Of a stretch of DNA of 64,000 bases, positions 24,286 to 33,126 are shown in pieces. The DNA lies in assembly GCA_027924585.1 (NCBI GenBank), contig BSBM01000007.1, positions 11,933,501 to 11,997,500 of the forward strand, written 5' to 3'. Below the pieces are notes generated by a model that searched no databases, was not told the DNA's origin, and was given only the letters and a program-made list of their open reading frames with translations. The translations under genes were made by a program, and so were the position numbers. Source of the stretch: Larix kaempferi. Its lineage: Eukaryota; Streptophyta; Pinopsida; Pinales; Pinaceae. Numbering within the stretch: position 1 is the stretch's first letter; each line of letters begins with the position of its first letter.

Positions 24286-25718
24286 TGTTGGAGCATATGC
24301 CGCAGCTATAGTAAAGCTGCGAATTTTGAGGAAAAAGCACTAAGTGTTGAAGGGATGAAGTGCTAATTTTGAGTAAGCACCAATTTTGGGCAGAAGTGAA
24401 CAGTGCGCAGTACGACACCAGATGGACGAGCTCAGCGTAGATTACAGACCGGAAATCGTGGAGCTCGCGCGTACACATCAAAGGAGAATGAATGTGGCTG
24501 AGTAGAAAGCTTAGCTACCACAAAAAATGAAGCGACGGAATGGAGGGCTCAGCTACCCTCATTAAGGCTAAGTACAGAAGTTATGGTTGCTCTGACCAAG
24601 GGAGAGCAACGGACCAAAGCATTGAAGGTGAAGGACAAGGAGCAGAGAATGATGAAGCGGCGCCCATACTCGCAATCTGCGCCGAAAGTCACAGAACCTG
24701 CAGGAAGCGGCGACATGACTGCAAGCGGCGCCTACAGTACACCTAGCCATGTCCGTGGTTAGGGTTTTGGGGGATTACTACTGGGAAAGGCCCACAGTTT
24801 TGTAAAGGTGTGACCCTCAGGGCCACCTATATATATGTGTAATTGTAAAGGTTAGACATTAGCCATTAGATGTTTTAGACGTTAGGGGTTGGAAGAAAGG
24901 AGGTTAGATATTAGATATCTTAGAGAAGTGATAGTTGTAGAGCTAGTCACTGAGTTGCAGACAGTCTCAGTCGAAGTCTGAGTCATTGTAATCTCTGTAT
25001 AAGAAGAGAATCGATCTAAGAGAAGGGCTCCCAGCTATGTGCGTGGATTTTCCTGGAAAGATCTAAGGCTGCAGCTGTGTGCGCAGCAGGACTGTGTAAT
25101 TCCCATTTTGTGATAATATAAGATACAGTTCCAATGAATGTGATTTCCCCGTGGAGGCGAATTATATAATTCTCATTGTTATGAAGCTATGTTGTGTGAA
25201 TGCATGTTTATGTTTTACTATCTGTGTTTACATGAATGTTTCGTTGTCTTTATGAATGAGTATATAAAGCAAGTCCTCGAAGCTCCCTTAGAATTTATAT
25301 TCGCGCACTATTGAAGGAGTCGGTAAGAGCACTACTGTAGTGGAGTGGAAGGATTTCGTTGTGCATTGTGGCGTGAGCGTAGAGGTAATACAGCGTGTAG
25401 TGGAAAAATGCCTCGTGCGCAGGTGCGGAGGTGCCACGCAGCTAGGCTAAGGCGAGTAAGCTCACGTGTTGTTGCGTTGTATGACCCGTGAAAGAATCAG
25501 ACACTCCATTCAGAAGTTACTACGGAAGGAAGGAAGAGAAGACTGTGGATTCCACACCGCCCTGGTTAAGGAAACCTGATTCCTTAGCCCCCCCATAGCC
25601 ACTTCAGGTGAGACCTTGGGCTGCTTGCGCAGCTCGTTGCCGAAAGGGCCAGTGCGCCAATGGGTGTTTATTGTTGCGCCTCTCCGAAAACCTGGGTCTG
25701 TCCAAAAAGCAGCCAACA
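24286..25718 (+). repeat. RE6 5' LTR (1433 bp)
   Basis: It runs from TGTTGGAGCATA to AGCAGCCAACA. TATATATAT lies at 24828-24836, a likely core promoter. The short ORFs inside it are not supported as genes. Confidence 0.95.
24828..24836 (+). promoter_or_regulatory. RE6 5' LTR TATA box
   Basis: TATATATAT follows GGGCCACC; the same context occurs in the 3' LTR at 36427-36435. This is the likely promoter of the full-length RNA that encodes Gag-Pol. Confidence 0.5.
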
Positions 25719-25720
25719 AA

Positions 25721-25740
25721 TGGTTCCATTGCCTTGCGAC
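25721..25740 (+). other. RE6 primer-binding site
   Basis: tggttccattgccttgcgac lies two bases after the LTR end. It starts with TGG, complementary to a tRNA CCA tail, and resembles the RE4 PBS. The tRNA identity is not assigned. Confidence 0.55.
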
Positions 25741-25855
25741 TTGTTTCCTTGAGACTTGTTATCCTGGCGACATGCGAGATTGATGTGCAACGTAGAGAAG
25801 AATAAAGCCAACATATGGTTCCGTCGTCGGCTTCAACCCTATTATTTTGAAGGCA

Positions 25856-28272
25856 ATGCAGTGCTGGAATCCTACGGCTAAAGAAATTCAAGAGTGGTTT
25901 GATTCAAAGGCTGGAGAGTTTGCTGAACGAGAAAATAGAAGCTCTAGGCTTCAGACAGAAGACTGGTTGCAGAAGCATATTTAGCAGAAACTAGACCCAC
26001 TGTGCATGTTGATCAACCCGTCGTTTGGACGCCTGAGCTAGTTAGCATTTTGAAGCGGGTAGATAATCTCGTGTCCCGCGCAGTAGACTGTTGGTTGAAT
26101 AGTCTGCTGGAAGGCTTCATTATCGAGTTTGCAGTAGATACCAGAAAGAGCTTCAGCGAAGCTGAGAGGAGCTTCTTCAAAGCATACAGGGGTAAGTTCT
26201 TAAATTCTCTGAACCTGTCGATTAAAATGCTCTTATATGAAAAAGGAAAACTATGCATAGCTTCCGATGAATAGCATAGACAAGTAATGTCCGTAGATTC
26301 TGATAGTGATCTTGAAGCTATTGGTTGTACTCGTAGTGGAAAACAGTATAAAGTAGGCCTTGACCAACATTCTTTTGAGTCTAGCCCAGAAGATAGTTGA
26401 GCTCCTAGAGCGAGCCATATAGAGAGACAAGGGAGTGCTCATATCCCTTATCACCCTTTTACACTGCAAAAGCTAGACGGGGCTTAGTATAACTCCGCAG
26501 TAACACCTTCTAGTATCCCGCACGGTACTTCTAGTACCTCAGTTCCACCTTTGTTTAACCATCCCGGAGGCAGTGCTACAACACCTCCACATCAACCTAG
26601 CACAAGAAGAATGGGTGATGACATGAAGCTACTGACCTTTAGAGGAATAGGGATAGAAGACCCTGAGTAGCACTGGTTCCTATGTGAAGCCATTTGGATG
26701 ATTAAGCAAATTAATGATGATGCTGTTAAGCTGGTTCAGTTAGCAACCACACTAAGAGAAAGAGCCTTAACCTGGTTCATGAAAAACTCAGCAACATAGA
26801 ATAGGACGCTTGTTGATGTCAGAAATGCTATGATTAGAGAATTCAAGAAACCTAAATTAGAATCACAGTGCATAACCGAGCTCAAAGACATAAAACAGTT
26901 ACCTACAAAGTCAGTATGGTACTTTGACCAGAAGTTCAAAGCCTTGATAGATCAAGTAAGCTTTGAGTTTGCACCGCAGCAACATAAGGAATGGTTCATT
27001 GCTGCGCTGCTTCCTCACATTAGACTTCCTTTGATGCAACAGAATATCATTACACAAGAACAAGCTCTAGAGATGGATATGAAACTAGAAGCTTCACCAA
27101 TTGCTGGAACGAGCAACGATGTTGCGCAGTTGCAGAACCAGTTAGCGAACTTAACCTTGCAAGTGCATGATATTAAGAAAGGAAAGGAAGTTAAAGAAGA
27201 AGTTTGGTGTACAAAATGTAGAGCACAAGGTCATTCAAAGGACCATTGTCCCGTTTTCATAGAGTATATTGTGACTAGAGCACCTAACCCTTTACCACAA
27301 GCACAGGGGCCTTGGTGTGAAATCTGTAGAACTAGAGGTCACAGACCACAAGAGTGTCACTTGTTATAGAAATATGTACAAACTCCAAAGAATCTCTATT
27401 GCAATTTCTGTAAATCAGTAGGCCATGATGAGAACAATTGTAGAGCATATGAGCTCATGATAGAAAGAAAACATGATGTTTATAGAGTACAGTCAGAGGC
27501 ACAAGGACCCATAGCAGGTCCACAGTACGACCAAACTCGCGAAGGCCAAGGAGGAAATTACAGGGGCCACGGACGCGCAATAGGTTTTGGTCGAGGAAGA
27601 GGACAAATCACTTGTTATAACTGTGGAGCTCAAGGTCATTATGCAAGGGATTGCCAAAATCCCACAACCATCTGCAGATACTGTAAATCTTATGATCATA
27701 TCATTGAAGAATGCCCTCAATTGATGGCCAAGATGCAAGAAAAGAAGCCACAAGTTAACCAGAATATCCCGTTGATTGCGGCAGAAAAAAGGGAACCAGA
27801 TCCTACAGTTAATATAGTTATGCGCAGTGGAGCAACTACTGGTGCGCTAGAGTTGGCAACTAGAAAACCAGCGACGCAATGGGTGCTCTGCACTAATATT
27901 AAACCATCTCCGCTCGACCTGCAGAAACAGAAAGAAGCATTCAAGCAAGCTCAAGAATATTTCTCAGATCCCCAAACTTCAAGTTCTGTCACAGTATCGC
28001 ACAAGGATATTAGACCGCAAATGCTAAGACAATAGAATCTGGTACAAGAACAGGCTACTACATTGGGAAGGCCTGATGAAGAGGATGCACTAGGCAGTGT
28101 TCATGCTTTCCTGAGAAACTGCTTCAAGTTGTTGCGCAATGAAAAAGCAACTATGGAACTCCAACACCTGTTGGATCAGTGTCAACAATCTGCTTTGATG
28201 AATACACCGCAGTGTGTTGTTCACCAGATTGAGAGTCATACTAGAACTGGAAAAGAGATGAGGCTCACAGCG
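25856..28272 (+). pseudogene. gag: RE6 gag with five CCHC zinc knuckles
   Basis: The start at 25856 (MQCWNPTAKEIQEWFDSKAG) aligns with the RE4 gag start. A capsid core follows: DDMKLLTFRGIG, WFLCEAIWMIK, TLRERALTWFMKNS, then QHKEWFIAALLPHIRLPLMQ (26610-27100). The nucleocapsid has five CCHC knuckles of spacing 2-4-4: CTKCRAQGHSKDHC (27208-27249), CEICRTRGHRPQEC (27319-27360), CNFCKSVGHDENNC (27403-27444), CYNCGAQGHYARDC (27613-27654) and CRYCKSYDHIIEEC (27673-27714). The stretch between the third and fourth is Gly/Arg-rich (GHGRAIGFGRGRG). In-frame TAG codons occur at 26272, 26485, 26668, 26797, 27367, 28033 and 28273, and TGA at 26398; most sit where Gln or Arg is expected. One frameshift lies near 25980. 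Confidence 0.85.
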
Positions 28273-28815
28273 TAGCTTGGAGCATTTGAGATGGATGAAG
28301 TCATTTTGGATTTAGGCTCAGAAGTTAATGTTCTCACCATGCAGACATGGGAACATATGGGTAGTCCTCAGCTTACCAGATCTCCTATCTAGCTAAGACT
28401 TGCAAATCAGTAACGAGTTTCTCCATTGGGCAGACTACCCAATGTACCTATTGATATTGAGGGAGTAAGAAGTTCTGCAGACTTTGAAGTAATCAAAATT
28501 CTGGATGACAGTAGACCTTACCCAGCACTTTTAGGCATAGATTGGGCATTTGATAATTTGGCTGTCATTAATTTGAAGAAAAGACAGATAACCTTTGAAG
28601 ATGAGCAAATCAAGGTCATTGCACCCCTTGATCCCATTCAAGGACCATGGCATATTGAACCCATTCAAGCAGAAGAAGAAGCGCGCCATATGGAAAGTTT
28701 GTACCAGATGACTGCTAGTCATAATGATTATGTCAATCCCACAGCAGATGGCCATATTAGCTGGCGATGCGACAGCTCGTGCACATCAGACTCAGAAGAA
28801 GGACTGGAAAACTGA
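28273..28815 (+). pseudogene. RE6 aspartic protease
   Basis: This domain would process the Gag-Pol polyprotein. The active-site region reads VILDLGSEVNVLTMQTWE (about 28293-28350), with DLG in place of the canonical DS/TG; RE4 has VILDLGSNVNILTKK, so the variant is shared. A second hydrophobic strand and flap include YPALLGIDWAFDNLAVINLK. The frame is interrupted by TAG at 28390 (likely CAG) and TAA at 28411 (likely CAA). An acidic tail (CDSSCTSDSEEGLEN, to 28815) ends the frame at a TGA. Confidence 0.75.
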
Positions 28816-29499
28816 CATAATCGCTTACATGAGGTTTCTACAAGGCGTTGCGCCATGATGACTAAATCCATTCGATGGATTGGCACAGAATTGAATAACA
28901 ATCCAATCTTTGATGTTTTAACTAAAGTAAGTGAATTCATACGCACCTATGAACAACAAATCCCAGAAGAACAACACATACAAGCATTTGATGTAGCACT
29001 GCGCACTACACCCGCAAGATGGTGGGGTGCGCATAAAGAGAATATTTACACATGGCAAGACTGTCGCAGATTGATACTGTGCAGATTTCAGGAAGCTATA
29101 GCAGAAGTGTTGCCCAAATATGATGGACAGAGTGACCCCAGGTCACACGTTGAAGCATGTATTCAGCAATGGTCAGATATTCCAGAGGATGAGTGGGTTC
29201 ACCTATTCATCCACACGTTGCATACAGTTCCAAGGAACTAGTACATTGAAACAGAATTGCGTAGAGGCACTATCACTTGGTCTCTCATGATCGAAAGTTT
29301 TCAACTCACTTTCAGCTTTGAGTCAGAACATCTGAGCATTGATCACACTTTAAAATGTATTAAAAATAAGGTATTTGAACCATGTCCGTTACCAGAATAT
29401 TCTCAACCAGATTGGGCTTTCCAGATGGAACATGCCTTGGAATGCTATAATTTCACCACTGGTGAAGAGGAAGAGGATCCTCGCACATCAATATTCTAG
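28816..29499 (+). pseudogene. RE6 extra domain between protease and RT (capsid-like)
   Basis: About 200 codons separate protease from RT. They contain AFDVALRTTPARWWGAHKEN, RRLILCRFQE, KYDGQSDPRSHVEACIQQW, WVHLFIHTLHTVPRN and ELRRGTITWSLMIESFQLTF. The pattern (helical, W-rich, ARWW then a conserved FIHTL) resembles a retroviral/gypsy capsid more than any pol domain, but I cannot confirm this. RE4 has the same region (PARWWATHKPSIDGWSKYRR; WVYAFIHTLDEISRSWY), so it is conserved between copies. TAG at 29239 replaces the Trp seen in RE4 (RSWY), a TGG-to-TAG change. A frameshift near 29490 precedes the RT frame. Confidence 0.6.
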
Positions 29500-30587
29500 A
29501 ATCAGAAGGGACGCGCAAAGTCGAAGGCCGTCAGCTTGATATCCCTGCCATTACAGAACACATCAATCTCAAGAAGATTAACATTGGTACAGAAGCCGAA
29601 CCCAAGTTTGCTTCTATAGGAGATTATTGGGATGATGAAACTGTTGGCCATATTGCAGATTTACTGCGTGACTACCAGGATATCTTTCCTACCAAGTTCA
29701 CACAAATGAAAGACATCTTAGGAGATTTAGGAGTCATGCGCATACCCTTGAAAGCAGATGCCAAGCCAGTAAAACAATGCCCATACAGGTTGAACCCGCG
29801 ATATAAAGAAAAGGTTAGAGAAGAAATTGATAAGATGCTCGCAGCAGGTATTATTGAGCCAGTAGAGGAAAGTGATTGGATTAGTCCTATGGTGGTACAA
29901 GACAAAAAGGCAAAAGGTGAAATAAGAATCTGCGTGGACTTACGCAAGCTGAACGATGCATCAGCGCATGATCCATTTCCTACTCCCTTTACAGACGAAG
30001 TGCTTGATAATGTTGGAGGACAAGAGGCTTACTCCTTCATTGATGGCTTTTCGGGATACCATCAGATTAGAATCCACCCAGAAGACCGCCATAAGACCAC
30101 TTTTGCGACTGAATGGGGCTCATTCCAGTATACGGTAATGCCCTTTGGTCTTAAAAATGCACCTGCTATCTTCTCTAGAGTCGTTGTTGCTCTTTTTAAA
30201 GAATTCATTCATAAGTTTCTAGAAGTCTATTTTGATGACTGGACTGTGTTTGGTTTACTAAAGAACCATATAGGGAATCTGCGCATGATGTTAGAAAAAT
30301 GTAGACAGTATCAGATTTCCCTTAACTTGAAAAAATGTATCTTTTGTGCTCCTTTTGGTATTCTATTGGGTCATATTGTATGCAGACAAGGACTCCTGAT
30401 GGATCCTTCCAAGGTTGCCATCATTGCTAACTTACCTGCACCCAACTCAGTCAAACAATTGCGCACTACATTGGGACATACGGGGTACTACAGGAAATTT
30501 AGCAAGGGTTATGCAAATATTAATGCGCCTATGGAAAAACTGCTGAAAAAGGATTTGAAGTTCCAATGGACAAAAGAATGCCAATAG
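29500..30587 (+). pseudogene. RE6 reverse transcriptase
   Basis: RT copies element RNA into DNA. After a linker (KINIGTEAEPKFASIGDYWD), the fingers and palm show WISPMVVQDKKAKGE, IRICVDLRKLNDA, FIDGFSGYHQIRI, MPFGLKNAPAIFSR and the catalytic YFDDW at 30228-30242 (RE4 has YMDDW). The RT continues with GILLGHIVCRQGLLMDPSK, TTLGHTGYYRKFSKGYA and MEKLLKKDLKF. The frame from 29706 to 30584 is uninterrupted and ends at TAG (30585-30587), where RNase H continues in the same frame, so this stop is likely a mutated CAG. Confidence 0.92.
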
Positions 30588-31139
30588 AGCTTGGATATAC
30601 TTAAAGAAAAGATGATCACAGCGCCTATTCTAGTTTTCCCAGACTGTAGAAAACCCTTTCATGTTCATGTAGATGCTTCTTCCATAGCATTAGGGGTTGT
30701 CCTTACACAACCAGGAGAAGGAGGTATCAACCACCCCATTGCTTATTCTAGCAGAAAACTATCAACAGCTGAGAAGAACTACACCACTACAGAAAGAGAA
30801 GGACTAGCTATGGTGTATGCCTTACAGAAGTTCAGACACTATCTATTGGGCGCTCATTTTAAAATGTATACTGACCATTCTGCTTTGAAGTACTTGGTCA
30901 ATAAGCCAATGTTAGGGGGAAGAATTTGCAGATGGCTACTGCTCTTCCAGGAGTATGATTTTGAGGTTATTGTGAAGCCAAATAGATTGAATGCAGGACC
31001 TGACCACTTATCTAGGATAGAGTTAGGGGAGGAACCTACAAATTTGGAGGACAATCTGCCCGATGCGCAACTCTTTTCTATTCAAGCAGCAGATGAATGT
31101 TATTCCGATATTCTTGAGTTTCTCACTACAGGGCACGCG
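30588..31139 (+). pseudogene. RE6 RNase H
   Basis: This domain degrades the RNA strand of the hybrid. It has VHVDASSIALGVVL (first Asp), HPIAYSSRKLSTAEKNY, TTTEREGLAMVYALQKFRHY (Glu) and KMYTDHSALKYLVN (Asp), and ends in a tether (LNAGPDHLSRIELGEE). The frame is intact from 30591 to TGA at 31140, likely from CGA. I see no second RNase H. Confidence 0.9.
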
Positions 31140-32369
31140 TGAGTTGAGTTTACAATCTAGCAGAAGAAGCAACTTGTTGTCAAAGCCGTAGACTTCACTT
31201 TGATAGCAGGCCAGCTCTATAAGTTGGGCCCTGATGAAGTCTTGCGCAAATGCATTTTACCGCATGAGAAGAACTCCATCATCGCAGAAGCGCACTCAGG
31301 AACCCCAGGAGGCCATTTCGTAGGAAAGCCGACTGCGCAAAAGATCTTAGCCTCAGGTATTTGGTGGCCAACATTGCACAAGGATACTAAGGAATTTTGC
31401 AAATATTGCGATGTGTGCCAGCGAACAGGAAAACCTTCAAGAAGAGATGAAATGCTGCTAAAACCCCAGATAACATTGCGTGCTTTTGATAAGTGGGCCA
31501 TTGATTTTGTGGGACCTATCAACCCACCAGGAAAGAGAACCAGCGCATGATACATCATCACAGCTACTGAATACCTCACCAGATGGGCTGAGGTGAAGGC
31601 AGTTAAGAACTGCGACGCTGCCACTACCACGCAGTTCATTTTTTAGAACATTGTCACTAGATTTGGATGTCCACTGATTCTAATGAGTGATCAGGGCACA
31701 CATTTCTTGAATGAAACTATAGAGGCCCTTACTGAGGAATTCCACATTAGTCACCATAAGAGTACACCCTACCACCATCAAGCTAATGGTATGGTGGAGG
31801 CATTCAATAAGATTCTCGAGAATGCCCTGACAAAGATCTGTAATCAACAATGAGATGATTGGGACCTTAGAGTCACAGCTGTGTTATGGGCTTACAGAAC
31901 CACATGCAAGAAACTAACAGGTCACACACCTTTCAGTTTGGTGTATGGACAAGAAGCAGTTATGCCCATGGAATACATTGTTCCCAGTCTCAGAATTGCG
32001 CAAATTACAGAAATGGCAGATACTGATACTATGAGTGAAAGACTCTCACAATTGCCTGCCTTAGAAGAAGACAAACTTTTAGCCACATTCCATCAACAAG
32101 TGGAGAAGGCAAGACAGAAAGCTTGGCATGACAGCCATATTAAGAATAAAGATTTTCAAGAAGGAGACTTGGTACTCCTCTATGATAGTAAATTCATCAA
32201 GTTTCTAGGCAAGTTTCGTGTACATTGGTTAGGCCCTTTTCAGGTGACAAAGATAACAGAAGGAGGAGCAGTTCAGCTTGCGAAGCTTAATGGAGAATTG
32301 CTGCCCACAATGATCAACGGGAGTCAGCTCAAGCTTTACTGCGACGGCCACTCCGCTCGGTCGACTTAA
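31140..32369 (+). pseudogene. RE6 integrase
   Basis: The HHCC zinc region is intact: HEKNSIIAEAH, then FCKYCDVCQRTG (31260-31430). The catalytic core has DKWAIDFVGPINPPG (Asp), [12 protein letters not shown] (Asp) and [13 protein letters not shown] (Glu). The C-terminal region has [33 protein letters not shown] and [11 protein letters not shown]. Stops at 31156 (TAG), 31548 (TGA), 31645 (TAG) and 31851 (TGA) lie in one frame. Each is a single C-to-T step from Gln or Arg (for example GARYIIT in RE4 versus SA-stop-YIIT here). Confidence 0.92.
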
Positions 32370-33126
32370 TGAATTGCTAAAGAAGTGCAGATGTCCAGTG
32401 TAGTTGAAAGAGGCATCGCATTATCACAGTCTACACGAAAATCGTGAGACAATTAGTCTCCGGCTTCCCGCACAGTTCCTTGAAACATCCACGCATGTCA
32501 ATAAAGTTTGTTTTGAGCGACCCTATTTGCCCTCTTGCGAAGTTTTTCCCCGGGTTGTCAAGCCGTCGCTCTTGCAGAGTCCCCTGTGGTCAATTTACCG
32601 CTTGAGGAGTTCTCCTCACCGTGGAGCCCTCCATGTGCACAGTTACCTATGCTGAAGTGACCCACCGAAAATTTGAAATATGGTAGCTCTATAACCACGT
32701 CTGAATATTAATGAAGGATAAGATCGCCATTTAATTGTAGTTTCTCTGACAGATCCAGCTTGATCTCCCTAAGATTTGCATTTAAGAAATGAGCCAAAAG
32801 CCTTAGCTCATCTCCTAAAACGCAGTCAGAGCCCGTCCATCACAATTAATGCACCGCAGAGGCGCCGGGGTAGGGGGGTTGTCAATTCATGCATAGGCGC
32901 CTATGGCTATTAGCCCCACTTGTCCGCATTTACTACCACCTTTAGCTATAAATACCCCGCACTTGTATATGTTCGGGTTACTTTCTTCGAGTTGTGTTGT
33001 TTGAGAATCTAAGTTATTGTTTTCAGAGCCGTGTCGTGCAGACTGCTTCCTTTGTTTTCAGCGTTCATATCCTACGCTATTCCGCCATTTGTCTGTTCAA
33101 GTGTTTGTTGTATATACCGGTTCACG
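32370..33126 (+). promoter_or_regulatory. RE6 spacer with putative internal promoter for aORF
   Basis: This 757 bp gap lies between integrase and aORF. A TATA box TATAAATA is at 32947-32954 in a classical context (AGCTATAAATACCCCGC), with a pyrimidine-rich segment about 30 bp downstream and 173-180 bp to the ATG at 33127. Upstream are paired ggcgcc motifs (about 32860-32910) and TTAATG/AATTAATGC motifs. The box is conserved in position in RE3 and RE4. Short ORFs in the spacer (for example 32404-32655) are not conserved features that I can support. Confidence 0.55.
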
